Shown here one piece after another: positions 10,592 to 20,339 of a stretch of DNA of 64,000 nt. The notes below the pieces were generated by a model. The model was not told the origin of the DNA. It searched no databases and saw only the letters and a list, made by a program, of their open reading frames with translations. The number at the start of each line of letters is the position of its first letter. Position 1 is the stretch's first letter. The DNA is from Lepidostoma basale (Eukaryota; Arthropoda; Insecta; Trichoptera; Lepidostomatidae): the NCBI GenBank assembly GCA_022606425.2, contig JAHDVF020000431.1:1-64000 (forward strand), read 5' to 3'. The translations under genes and the position numbers were made by a program.

Positions 10592-10850
10592 ACACTAAGG
10601 ACGATAGCAGGCAAGACACTGAGAGATCGCGTGAGGAACACCAGAATAAGAGAGATATGTGAGGTTGAGAATATTATAAGATAAAAGACAGCGAAAAGGG
10701 GACAGGTACGGGCATGTTCAAAGAATGGACCCCACCAGACTCCCCTATATTGCATTGCATAATCAGCCTCGTGGGACTCGTCCTCGTGGAAGACCTCCTA
10801 AAAAATAGAAGGACAGCTGAACAAGAAGATGAAGAAAATGTGACTATGTT
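10592..10850 (+). pseudogene. RT2 LINE 3' fragment, broken
   Basis: Encodes TIAGKTLRDRVRNTRIREIC, then degenerate codons matching the DSTRLPYIALHN region of the intact piece at 33114-33530, and ends in GAAGATGAAGAAAA. Two or more frame changes are present. Confidence 0.8.
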
Positions 10851-10859
10851 CAATATTAA

Positions 10860-11097
10860 GTGTGAATTCTTATATTTTTATAACTATATACATGTTTGCA
10901 ATTAAACTTGACACGAAAATTTGTTTGATATAACCAATGTTTGGTAAGAAGAGATAAGTTGGCCTCAAAGTGTAACATTTTTGCTGGTTCGTGGGATGCC
11001 ACTTGGGGCCTTAATGTGGTAGTTTTTTTATTGTCTTTCACATGTTTGTACAATGTTTTTTTAACCCAATGTAACCCGCGTGATGGGATAGGTATAT
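10860..11097. other. Unclassified intergenic DNA
   Basis: A stretch near 10948-11030 (GATAAGTTGGCCTCAAAGTG, GGGATGCCACTTGGGGCC) is richer in G+C, but it has no repeat partner and no recognised protein. Confidence 0.3.
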
Positions 11098-11140
11098 CTT
11101 TCTATCCGCAATTTTATTGTCACGTGAATTCTACTACATA
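11098..11140 (-). repeat. SINE tail fragment
   Basis: TTTTATTGTCACGTGAATTC matches the body and tail of the tRNA-derived SINE at 11358 and 17072. The head is absent. Confidence 0.6.
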
Positions 11141-11357
11141 TAAACACTTTTAATTTTCATATAAATTATAGTTTTTCCACTTTCGTGTATTTTTTTTTTC
11201 GATGTGTGTTGAATGTATTTATTAATAAACAGTGTGTTATTTCATATAAAAAAATAATTATGGAAGATTGGAGGAGTTTTGTTTTAGCCACGTGCAGCTT
11301 TATGAATCTCGACCATCAGTAAAAAGGAATCGAAAAAAAAGAAGATAGGTAATATAA

Positions 11358-11530
11358 TATGAGGTGGCCGAGTGGTAAGTGCATTGACTGCCACCCCGAA
11401 GGTTCCGGGTTTGATTCCAAGCAAGGGCAGTGTGATTGTCACACTGTCTTTGGTCTGGTGAAGAATTCACGTGACAATAAAATGGCGATACCTATTGCTA
11501 GCTACCTATCATATGTCACGAGAATCACTT
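11358..11530 (+). mobile_element. tRNA-derived SINE, best copy
   Basis: The head starts GTGGCCGAGTGGTAAGTGC (A box TGGCCGAGTGG, serine or leucine tRNA-like) with a B box GGTTTGATTCC near 11408. These are internal RNA polymerase III promoter elements. The body has CAGTGTGATTGTCACACTG (a palindrome), then GAATTCACGTGACAATAAA and ends in CATATGTCACGAGAATCAC. Similar copies are at 8812, 17072 and 37989. A functional tRNA is excluded because the acceptor stem does not close. Confidence 0.88.
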
Positions 11531-11719
11531 TGATAGCTCGTCTCTATTGAGATACAATTAAATTTGAATTGACCACCCTTTAGTGAAAATTCCAGAATTT
11601 CGTATACAAGTATAAGTATACATTCATAAAAATATTTGTAATTATTCTGGGCAACTCTTTGGCAATTAGAATGGAATAATACTCCTGGCGACTTCTAAAC
11701 AATGCGTTTATGGGCTACA
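11531..11719. repeat. Family F right-end fragment and flank
   Basis: TCTCTATTGAGATACAATTA followed by TTGAATTGACCACC and GTATACAAGTATAAGTATAC repeats the sequence right of the palindrome at 18490-18575. It is a truncated copy of that element. Confidence 0.65.
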
Positions 11720-12105
11720 GCCTTCGCATTGTGTTAATAAGGTAGTTTGCTAAATGCTGAAAATCATTCTCCATAGATGGCGTTAGTGGGTCGGTTGTAT
11801 AAGTTAATCTTGAATAGATTCACAAGTTCAACCAAATCTACATAAATGGATAATTGAAACTGACACGTGAAGATAGGTATGGATTTTGAAGTACGAGTAT
11901 ATATACGAGTACATCTTCCAAAAATTTGTCAAGCATGATCATAACAAAGGTGGAATGGGGAATGTTGTAATTACATAAAGCGTGCGCTTAACCCAACCAA
12001 TGACAGGTCATAAGTCCTGTAAACACCTTGATCATCCATATTCAGTTTGCGTCTTCGTCTCTATTGAGATACAATTAAATTTTAAAAAAAAAAATAATAA
12101 TAATA
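11720..12105 (+). mobile_element. Family F element, one arm only
   Basis: Matches the interior and right arm of the 17951-18587 element: GCGTTAGTGGGT, CACGTGAAGATAGGTATGGA, GGAATGGGGAATGTTGTAAT, CCTGTAAACACCTTGATCAT and CTTCGTCTCTATTGAGATAC. It ends in an A-rich stretch with (ATA)n. The left arm is missing, so this copy cannot fold back fully. Confidence 0.8.
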
Positions 12106-12109
12106 CCCT

Positions 12110-12680
12110 TTACATCGATTCGACCCATGCTGTTATGATATAAAAGAGCTATTAAATAAAATAATAATTATATTAATAATAATTATGTAAATTTTCTAAA
12201 AGGTTTTTTTTTGCTGTAGGGAAAATAGGTTTAAAAATTATTAGAGAAACGACGTATTTGTATTATTTATTAGGCATAATTAACATTTTACGTCTTCTGT
12301 TTTCCTAATTACCCAATTACGCGCTAAGAAAGTCAAGTAAAATTAAGTGTATTGCCAGTATCTCTGTGAAGGAAAAATTACTAACGTAACAAAGCCATTA
12401 AAGTGGATTTAAACTTTGTTGCTAGGTTATAAATCTCTCTTAAGTTGTATTGATGAGTAATTTTATGGAAAATTTTTGAAATATACGAATTTTCCTTGAA
12501 GTTAAGAATTTAACCGATTTTTTAAGTGTAACACTTAATAATGGCGTGGGCGTAAGAAAATTTAATACTTTTTTTATGAGCCTAGTTTTTAGAAGTTTCA
12601 TATTATAAACATATATTCAAATATTCATTGAGATATGGGTTTAATTTAATTTATATTAAAGTCCATTTAAAATAATCAAT
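12110..12680. other. AT-rich intergenic DNA
   Basis: Has TAATTACC and AATTAC motifs near 12307-12325 and no coding signal. Nothing identifiable as a gene or transposon terminus. Confidence 0.4.
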
Positions 12681-12684
12681 AATT

Positions 12685-13052
12685 CAATGAACTCAATGAA
12701 CAGACTGAAAGCATTTGAAATGTGGCTCCATCGCCGAATGCTCAGAGTTCCCTTACATGGCTTCCAATACCAAAGTCCTAAGGCGAGCTAGAGTTGACAG
12801 GGAACTGTTATCAACTATCTGGGGCATATACTGCGTAGGGAAAAGTACCACCTTATCCAACTGATATTGGAGGGGAAAATTGGGGGAAGCCGAGGGCCTG
12901 GTAAGAGACAAATGTCCTGGCTGCGAAACGTGAGGGAGTGGACCGTGGCATCCGAAGTGTGGAGGAGCTGTTCCGAGCGGCGCAGGACAGGGACAGGTTA
13001 GCCGAGGTGATCGCCAACGTTGGGGGGACCCGACTGAGCACTTGAAGAAGAA
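12685..13052 (+). pseudogene. RT3 LINE 3' fragment, broken
   Basis: Corresponds to residues 17-141 of the 8311 copy: NSMNRLKAFEMWLHRRMLRV, then GHILRREKYHLIQLILEGK and GKRQMSWLRNVREWT. Deletions near 12755 and 12815 and extra bases near 12945 and 13000 change the frame. It ends in CACTTGAAGAAGAATAAG. Non-functional. Confidence 0.85.
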
Positions 13053-13097
13053 TAAGAATAATGAAAACAAAACAAATAAAAACTTCATTATTATACA

Positions 13098-13362
13098 TTA
13101 AGTGTGCTTTCACTTGTGTTTATCGTCGACCGGTTTCGGCAGCTTGCTGCCATCGTCTGGTACCTACATCAAAAAATATTTTGTTTATATAATAAATTAT
13201 ATTATAGTAGCGGGGGTTAAAAAACTTTACTGATGGTACTTTCATTACCGTTATTAAGTATTATTTATTATATAAACTAAATAAATATTGATGTAGGTAC
13301 CAGAAGATGGAAACAAACTGCCGAAACCGGTCGACGATAAACACAAGTGGAAGCACACTAAA
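13098..13362. repeat. Family C foldback element, full copy
   Basis: Arms: left TTAAGTGTGCTTTCACTTGT, right its near complement, ACAAGTGGAAGCACACTAAA. Each arm carries a core. On plus at 13300-13332: CAGAAGAT, a degenerate stem, GAAA, CCGG, TC. On minus at 13160-13127: CAGACGAT, GGCAGC-AAG-CTGCC, GAAA, CCGG, TC. The family box CAGANGA differs from hammerhead CTGANGA at one position. Relatives are at 39731 and 26806; a reduced one is at 51590. Confidence 0.85.
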
Positions 13363-13364
13363 TA

Positions 13365-14040
13365 TATTACAATAAAGATTTTTTTGGGTTTGTTATTTAA
13401 AATGAACTTCTACCAAGAAATTTCAATTAAAAATATAATGTATATAAAATAATCAACACTTATTCGTCTGTTTTATATAAATTTGATAATATTTATCATA
13501 AAATAAACAGATTTTTTTTCTAAATATTGTTTAAATTGTAATTATTTGAAGCTACAATATATATATGAATAAATCTTATCCCAAATGTGAAATGGATTCT
13601 TAAATTTAAATAAGCTTGTGTTATGAATGTTATAAATGTTTTGTTGATGCAATATAATTAGTCAAACGGAATAATGTAATGTGAACGTGCGGTGTTATCC
13701 CACTGGATTAGTTAAATAATGCTGCAATGAAAACACTAATTCTGTTTTATTTTATCCTGATTTGTGTACACAAAGTTACAACGTCGAGCAGTGCATTCGG
13801 TGAATGCGGGGATAAAGTTGTATCTAACTAAAATCATCGGATGAATACAAATTTGAAAACTTCTACTAAAAATTACAATCGCGATCAATCTCTCACGACC
13901 ACATTGTACAAAAAATACGTTTACTGACTATGTGCAACAAAAAAAGTGCATTTTTAATATTCTGTGATTTTTTTAAATTCATTCGATTTACTATAGGAGT
14001 ATCGTGAGAAATCATTGATACTCCATTATTTATGACATTT
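13365..14040. other. Unique-looking intergenic DNA
   Basis: The first 60 bp (AAATGAACTTCTACCAAGAAATTTCA) is a flank shared with family B elements. From 13650 to 13860 the DNA is less AT-rich, with no repeat partner and no frame recognised. Confidence 0.3.
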
Positions 14041-14042
14041 AT

Positions 14043-14405
14043 GACGGCGAACTCTTCAGCAATAGGAAGATTAGTTGAGCCGAAGCGTTGCCCCAGTACA
14101 AATTTCGGGGATCGAGCGTTCGCGGTAGCCGGTCCATCAGCTTGGAACAATCTCCTTTCACACCTTAGATGCATAAATGATCCGACAGATTTCAGATCTA
14201 AATTGAAAACCCATCTTTTTCATATTTCATACCCAAGTTAAACATTTATGCTTTGTTCTACTATACTTTTAAACCGATCGCTTTTTAAGCGGTCACATTT
14301 AGATTTTTAGATTTAAAACACGTCTTAATGCGCCCTTGAGGTGATTACATCACAAAAACGGCGCTTTAAAAGTTAGCATATTATTATTATCATTATTATT
14401 TATGA
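14043..14405 (+). mobile_element. CR1/L2-like LINE 3' end
   Basis: Encodes the last residues of a CR1/L2-type ORF: NSSAIGRLVEPKRCPSTNFG, then DRAFAVAGPSAWNNLLSHLR and KLKTHLFHISYPS, followed by stop at 14239-14241. The 3' UTR ends CACAAAAACGGCGCTTTAAA with a (TTA)n tail. The GDRAFAVAGP...WN block is a hallmark of this clade's C-terminus. Here the Trp codon is intact, unlike the copy at 26903. Strongly 5' truncated. Confidence 0.85.
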
Positions 14406-14549
14406 GTTATTTACCTGACACTATTTATCACATGAGTTATTTTAAACATTATTGCAACCAGTAAATATACTTATTGTAATTTGTGCAAAATTATACATAA
14501 AATTACTTATAATGTAAATAAATTTGTTAATAATACGTCAACTTAAAAT

Positions 14550-14765
14550 TCAATATTTATCTGTTAAATAATAAAACTCTGTTTTGATGTATCACAATTA
14601 TATTTTTATTTTTCGCGACAGCTTTTTCGTCAACCTGTATTGACCTCATCAAGTATTGTCATGTTGTCAACATAGGTTGACGAAACAGCTGTGGCGAAAA
14701 ATAAAAATAAAATTGTGAAACATAAAACAGATTTTTTTTATTTTAACAGTTTATAATTTTGAAGT
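14550..14765. repeat. Family D foldback element
   Basis: Inverted arms around a centre near 14655 share TTTATTTTTCGCGACAGCT and its complement. The minus-strand core at 14653-14614 reads TTGATGA, G, GTCAA-TACAGG-TTGAC, GAAA, AAGCTG, TC; the plus-strand core at 14669-14694 has GTCAAC-ATAG-GTTGAC, GAAA, CAGCTG. Related single arms are at 47675 and 54690. Confidence 0.8.
14614..14653 (-). ncRNA. Hammerhead-like motif, family D
   Basis: Box TTGATGA (one change from CTGATGA), one unpaired G, helix II GTCAA/TTGAC (5 bp), GAAA, helix III block AAGCTG (ancestrally the palindrome CAGCTG, as in the opposite arm), then TC. Helix I is not convincing. Likely a decayed ribozyme motif; function not shown. 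Confidence 0.35.
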
Positions 14766-14879
14766 ATCTTAGTGTGGCCAAAACAATGGACTATTCAATA
14801 TTTATCGTCATTTCTGTTTGGTACATGTGCAATAGATTTGATATAAACTAATATTTTAGCGTTATTATTTAAAACGTTA

Positions 14880-15125
14880 AAAAAAACTTATGTGGCGATG
14901 GAGGGACATGTCCCTCGTGAACCAGATGAAAATTTGACAAGTCGACCGCTGTGCTGGTGTCCATAGACGGCACGACGTGAAGTTGAGCCCCCATAGTAGT
15001 ATTGGTGTGACGATATCTGGAAGAGTGCGCGAAGTACCTGGATTCGGATCGCTCAGGATAAAAGGTAGTGAAAAATATAAGAAAAAACCTATTTCCAGGA
15101 GTGTACGGTTACACCAGACTAAAGA
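14880..15125 (+). pseudogene. Possible LINE tail relic, RT4 type
   Basis: Degenerate sequence with CGACGATATCTGGA-like and GGATCGCTCAGGATAAAA blocks that resemble the better relic at 49945-50112 (GCGACGATATCGGA, TTTCTCAGGATAAAATGG). No open frame remains. Confidence 0.4.
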
Positions 15126-15283
15126 AGAAAATTGAATACGTATATTTGTATCAAAATATTATGTCGTTTGAAATGTCATAATTCACCATTCAATGAGTAT
15201 TATCAAATGTTAAATTACTTCTAGAAAAGCAAAACATGTCAGTCCATAAACTGTAAGCGAGCTTGTAAGGAACGAACATTTTA

Positions 15284-15490
15284 TTTATTGTTTCTTGAAC
15301 ATTGATGTAACACTCTATATCAAATAATTAATACGAATGAAAACGTATTTTTTCTAGAAGTTTTATTATATTTAATTTGAATGAAATTTTCACCTGTCTG
15401 TGAAAGGTATTATCAATTTTTTTTTACATTTGATAATGCTTTAGACAGGCGAAATATGTCATTGTTTGTAGATGTTCTCATTCGTATAAA
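15284..15490. repeat. Family A foldback element, diverged
   Basis: Begins TTTATTGTTTCTTGAACATT; the right arm has TTTGATAATGCTTTAGACAG, then GCGAAATATGTCATT. The arms have diverged more than in the 58104 copy. Confidence 0.75.
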
Positions 15491-15494
15491 CGCA

Positions 15495-15850
15495 TGGTTT
15501 GATTAATATTTAATCAAATACCTAATACATATGAAGCTTAACATCGTTGTAAAAGAAGAAGATAATATTTTAGTTATTATTTTATAAGATAATATTCGCT
15601 GGTTGAATGTGATTGCCATTAAGATTTTTTAAATATCATTTCCTTGTTAATTTAGTGTCTACTTTTTTTATTCTAAGAAAATATCAAAAATGTTTTTCTT
15701 CGTATAAAAGCATTTTATTTGTTGGCTTTTTCTTTTAAATATCTGAGATTCCACAAAATAAAGTTTTATTGTGTTAATTTTTCTCCTTAATGCTCAGTAG
15801 CAGGTTAGGAAATATTCCTTTTACATGTATTGGGTAGGTTTGTAGAAAAG
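15495..15850. other. AT-rich intergenic DNA
   Basis: No gene or repeat terminus recognised. Confidence 0.45.
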
Positions 15851-15854
15851 CAAA

Positions 15855-16425
15855 AATGGAAACCGAGAAATATTACGGTCTCTTTGTGCCTAATACTGAG
15901 ATCATAATTTGCCGAGAACTTCCTCTAAGTCGGACTCGTATTGATAAAACATTGAGAAAAAAACGTGGACCATCATTACTCGTAGAAGCTACTGGGAGGA
16001 GGATATCGATTGGCAGTGTTCGGGGGAGAAAAAATGGCAAACATTTGCGTGTTCTATACTCAAGTGGACAACTCCGCAATGGTGCTTGAGACATTAGCTT
16101 CGCAAATAAGAAGAATAGCGATTTCACGCTCAGGCGAGCAGTCCCGTCGCCCAGATGGCTACATAAACTACACCTCCCGCCGCTCGCCTCCTACTTCTCC
16201 CGCGATCACGAGCCGTTTTACCCTTTATATCGGAGACATACTCGAGATTTGCTTAGGATACAGTTTACCCCGTCATACCCTTTTGCCGGGAGGATCCCTT
16301 ATATTGCCTTTTTATGGAACGATTTCGGTCAAATAGAGAGCCGCAAGATGCTATGTGTCTTAATAGGAGATTTATTTAATACCTCCCACGAGGCTGGGGC
16401 GCTGACATTTTTGTAGTCAGTTGAA
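15855..16425. other. Long GC-richer island with overlapping open frames
   Basis: The longest stretch of unique, more complex sequence in the left half. Overlapping plus-strand frames (78 codons from 15856, 108 codons from 16010) and a minus-strand frame (16127 to 15873) are all open, but none shows a recognisable domain and codon use does not favour one. It contains CCCGTCGCCCAGATGGCTAC and CTCCCGCCGCTCGCCTCC. It may be a conserved non-coding element or an unrecognised exon. Confidence 0.3.
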
Positions 16426-16672
16426 TCAACAGATGAATGTTTATGGCTTAATGAAAATATTTCCATCTCCGTTTATATATCGGTCTAATCGTTTTTATTT
16501 CTTATAGACTCGATTTAAATATATTTGTATTATTGAAAATGTTATAACGTTTTTTATAATATATGCAAGGTAAATAAATCATGACATTAAACAGAAGAAT
16601 TATGTTTTACTAAGTTAAACTTATAGATGTAAAATAATAAATCATAATTTATTATAATGGACTCAAACTTTA

Positions 16673-16706
16673 CCAGGGCAATATAATAACTATCTTATTG
16701 CCCTGG
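16673..16706. repeat. Small perfect stem-loop
   Basis: CCAGGGCAATA and TATTGCCCTGG pair perfectly over 11 bp around a 12-base loop. It is followed by GTGAGTTATTATAACTTATA. Isolated within the window; function unknown. Confidence 0.6.
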
Positions 16707-16709
16707 TGT

Positions 16710-17070
16710 GAGTTATTATAACTTATAACCCTGAAGGAGCTTGGGCCCATGCGGGACTAGTTGTCATCAATTATAATAACTATTTCGTGGTTAAATACAA
16801 AGTTTTTTTTCTACAAGATTAAAATGCCCAACCACAAAGTGATAAGTTCATATGAATATTTTGATTTAGAAACAAGGTTATCATCGGAAATACGTATTAC
16901 TCATATATTAACAAAAAATCAGGATTACGAGTATAATCGATAAATAAACACGAATTTTTTTATTCTACCGTATACCAGTTTTATTATAATTATTATTATT
17001 ATTTTGTGGAATCGATCTTTACATCATTACACCGCGAGCCAAATCGATGTAAAAGGTATACCTATCATAT
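16710..17070. other. AT-rich intergenic DNA
   Basis: A 60-codon frame at 16761-16943 has no recognisable feature. An (ATT)n run lies near 16983-17004. Confidence 0.4.
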
Positions 17071-17071
17071 T

Positions 17072-17240
17072 GACTCTCGTGACATGTGATAGGGAGCCAA
17101 TCTATCGCCATGTTATTATCACGTGAATTCTACACCAGACCAAAGACAATGTGACAATCACACTGTCATCGCCTGGTATCGAACCCGGGACTTTCGGGGT
17201 GGCAATCAAAGCACTTACCACTCGGCCACGAAGGTCGTCA
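17072..17240 (-). mobile_element. tRNA-derived SINE
   Basis: Minus strand: A box TGGCCGAGTGGTAAGTGC, B box GGTTCGATACC, the palindromic body block CAGTGTGATTGTCACATTG, then ACGTGATAATAACATGGCG and the 3' end ATGTCACGAGAGTCA. The head is better preserved than in the other copies. The tRNA acceptor stem does not close, so it is not a tRNA gene. Confidence 0.88.
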
Positions 17241-17396
17241 TGTATTGTTTTTTTTCCAGTAAATTAATTTAAATTTGATCCTTCTGATCTTCGTTTTAAT
17301 GAAAAGATCTGCGCAAATAATCAACCCTCATTATACCTTTTATTACTATTTTTAGAGTTAATATTGTATATAATTAAAAATACGTTACTCCATTTC

Positions 17397-17650
17397 TCTT
17401 TTTCATTTTTATACACTTTGTTTATACAACATTTACATTAAAAACATTAAAGTTACATAGAAATGTTAAAATAAATCTTTATAACATCTGTCAGATCATG
17501 TAAACAATTTTATAATATTTTAAATCTGTATGTATCTTTATAATATGTATCACTGAAGAAGAACTGGTTGTCCGAAACATGTCTATGTAATTTTTTTTAA
17601 TGTAAGTGTTGTATAAACAAAGTGTATAAAAAATAAAAATGGAAATAAAG
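17397..17650. repeat. Family E foldback element
   Basis: Outer arms TTTATACACTTTGTTTATAC and complement. The right arm has CACTGAAGAAGAACTGGTTG, then TCCGAAACATGTC. It is related to the better copy at 23353. Confidence 0.8.
17549..17586 (+). ncRNA. Hammerhead-like motif, family E, decayed
   Basis: Canonical box CTGAAGA, then a weakened helix II (AGAAC/GTCC with a mismatch), GAAA, CATG, TC. The TGA that follows TC in the 23532 copy is missing, so helix I is lost. Confidence 0.35.
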
Positions 17651-17950
17651 AAATTACAACACAAAGTATTGCGAATATAGAAGAAAATATATTAAATAAT
17701 AATTAAATAAAACGATGTTTTTTAACTAATAAATATATTACTCTAATTTATAACTAATAAATAGTTTCATTATCTTTCCTAAAATGTTTAAGTTCATTTC
17801 TGAAACTTTTGCCAAGATATTAATTGATATACTCAATTATAAAATGCAAAAATTAAATAGAAAAAAATATAGATTATATTGATTATTAAAGGTTGAATTA
17901 AAAGGAAAGGAAAGCGCTCCAATACTGTATTACCTAAGTAGTTACTAATA

Positions 17951-18587
17951 CAAATTTTTAATTGTATCTCAATAGAGACGAAGACGCAAACTGGAAACTG
18001 AATATGGATGATCAAGGTGTTTACAGGACTTATGACCTGTCATTAGTTGGGTTAAGCGCACGCTTTATGTAATTACAACATTCCCCATTCCACCATTGTT
18101 ATTATGATCATGCATGATACATTTTTGGAAGTTGTATATATACTCCAAATCCATACCTATCTTCACGTGTCAGTTCCAGTCAACCATCTGTGTAGATTTG
18201 ATTGTACTAATTATTTTTTTAAGATTAATCTATACAATCCACCCACTAACGCCATCTATGGAGAATGATTGTTTAGCATTTAGCAAACTACTTTATTAAC
18301 ACAATGCGAAGAGGCTACCGCTTTGGAGTATATATACAACTTCCAAAAATGTATCATGCATGATCATAATAACAATGGTGGAATGGGGAATGTTGTAATT
18401 ACATAAAGCGTGCGCTTAACCCAACCAATGACAGGTCATAAGTCCTGTAAACACCTTGATCATCCATATTCAGTTTCCAGTTTGCGTCTTCGTCTCTATT
18501 GAGATACAATTAAAAATTTGAATTAACCACCCACAGGTGAAAATCCAGGATTCGTATACAGATATAAGTATACATTTCACAAATATT
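17951..18587. mobile_element. Palindromic element, family F, with 12-bp target duplication
   Basis: Both flanks carry TAGTTACTAATA (17939-17950 and 18588-18599). Inside, arms of about 200 bp are inverted copies: left TTGTATCTCAATAGAGACGA through TGTATATATACTCCAAA, right the complement. The right arm is followed by an extra 65 bp (TTTGAATTAACCACCC, GTATAAGTATAC-like). The centre (about 18160-18320) is unique to the family, with GCCATCTATGGAGAATGATT. No coding capacity. Confidence 0.85.
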
Positions 18588-18599
18588 AGTTACTAATAT

Positions 18600-19150
18600 A
18601 TTATCAATTAAAATTATTAGGCTGCAAGCTAGATGGTACAAATAACGTATGATCGATCAAGAGCCAACTTAAAATATGATCTCAGCTAATTCAAGAAGAC
18701 AGATAAGATTCAGAAAACAGAAATTGATATGCTTGGAAGGAGTGGTACTGGATGGCGCTATACTGGGTTTAACGGGTTGGAAAGCGACCGCGCTGGAGTG
18801 AGACCGATGAAAATATCTCTTGGAGGCAGATGAGACCCACCCGAGGGAGAAGTGCTGATGTTGAAGATTTGTGAAATTTAACCCAATCACTACGGGTCAC
18901 CAACAAAGATGTTTTCAAACTTTAATGCCATCTTTGGGAATATATTTTAACTGTTTCAATCTCAAAATTAGATTTAACAGTTCTTTGTCTATATTGTACA
19001 AAACATATAAATTATTATACCACAATTATATGTACCCAGTCCCATATTTTACTGATGAAAACAGATGTTTCTCCTTTGCAAGACGAACGTGTCATTTTTA
19101 TAATCGAAAACTTTTAGAAAACAGACGTTTTAAACAATATTAAGAATGAT
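18600..19150. other. Intergenic DNA with a small G+C-richer patch
   Basis: At 18740-18860 the sequence is more complex (GGCGCTATACTGGGTTTAAC, GGAGGCAGATGAGACCCACC); a degenerate LINE C-terminus is possible but not demonstrable. At 19085-19145 a short family A arm fragment (AAAACAGACGTTTTAAACAA) is visible. Confidence 0.35.
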
Positions 19151-19605
19151 AATAAAATATTACCAGACGTACATGTAAAGAGAAAAATTCAATTCGATGT
19201 AAAATTTATCTTACAAACGAAAACGAAAAACTAGGCCTCTACTCGTATATAATATTAAAAAAAGGAATATCTTTTTTCTTAAAAAGAGGGTAAAACTTAG
19301 TTTCTAATTAACAGTAGATCAAGAAAAAATGAAGGTACGATTCAAGTCTTGTGCGATTCCGTTCCTGTATTACAAAAGTAATCTATAAGTTTATTCAATA
19401 TAATTGGGTACATTTCAACAATCTTCACTGTGTATTTTTATTAAGCATTTCGATAAAAAAAACTCTTTTTACTCATTGACAAAAATTAATTAAAAATTCT
19501 TTCTTCGTTGAAATATGAATACAATAGCAAATTTGAAACACAATTTTCATGGTTCAATACTGGAGCTTATCTATTGAAAGACTTCGGGGCAAAATTTAAG
19601 TAAAA
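19151..19605. other. AT-rich intergenic DNA
   Basis: Nothing recognised on either strand. Confidence 0.45.
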
Positions 19606-19609
19606 TCCT

Positions 19610-19765
19610 AAATTAAAAATCTTCGGAACGGTGCCTTGAAAGGGGCGCACCGGAGGAAGTTAGCCCGAATTTCATTAAGCGGGCAATATTGAAAATCGCC
19701 CTATATTAGAAGCCCCCGTTAATTGAGGACTTAATTTCATTACGACACTTTAAATACTTTTATAC
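19610..19765. other. Candidate conserved non-coding island
   Basis: Compact G+C-richer block with AACGGTGCCTTGAAAGGGGC and GCGGGCAATATTG, and two copies of TTTCATTA plus GTTAATTGAGG (homeodomain-type cores). No repeat partner and no frame. Confidence 0.3.
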
Positions 19766-20225
19766 ATTATTCTAAAATCTCCATCGATACCCGATCAAAA
19801 TAAATTTAAATAATAATTTATTATTTAAAGCGATTCCGTTCTCGAATACCCTATTTAGTATTGGGTTAAATTAACCTGGTTAATACAACATGAAGCATTG
19901 AGAGATCACAGACGGTGGGATGGCGTTCATCGACTCACTATCTTAAAGAAACTGGATGCCGATGGCAAACGTGAAGAAGGCATATATTTATGATTGGACA
20001 TGTTCAGGATGAAGAAGAAGAGGTTTTCCACCATTCCACATTTTCTCTCCCATTCCTCACTCTGTCCCACCCTCACCTAAATTTCTCTAAATTTTATATT
20101 TTAAAATCATGTAGGTACCATGTTTTGCTTTGTTTTGTGAGATTGGATAGAAATTAAGAATAAATTAAATTGGATCAAATTATGCCTGGGGTACCTCTGG
20201 ATTTTTTTTAATGTTGCATTCCCAG
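19766..20225. other. Intergenic DNA with possible LINE relic
   Basis: At 19888-20030 plus-strand codons read EALRDHRRWDGVHRL and a GAAGAAGAAGAGG tail follows, which fits a very degraded LINE 3' end. The remainder shows nothing. Confidence 0.35.
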
Positions 20226-20227
20226 TT

Positions 20228-20335
20228 AAAGAACGTCCCGCATGGATAGGGGACGGACCTAGGGAATGCAAAAGCAAAGCTGACGAAAGGGCACCGCTGC
20301 ATCCTATAACAATATCGGGGAAGCGGCAAGTAACC
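20228..20335 (+). repeat. Family M dispersed repeat
   Basis: GTCCCGCATGGATAGGGGAC, CCTAGGGAATGCA, GCTGACGAAAGGGCACCGCT and CCTATAACAATATCGGGGAA align with 29295-29395 and with the complement of 2300-2400. Confidence 0.65.
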
Positions 20336-20339
20336 ATGT

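Noticed and set aside
17160..17240. Serine-like tRNA gene on the minus strand
   Set aside because: A and B boxes are present but the acceptor stem does not pair and the sequence continues into a body shared with three other copies, so it is a SINE head.
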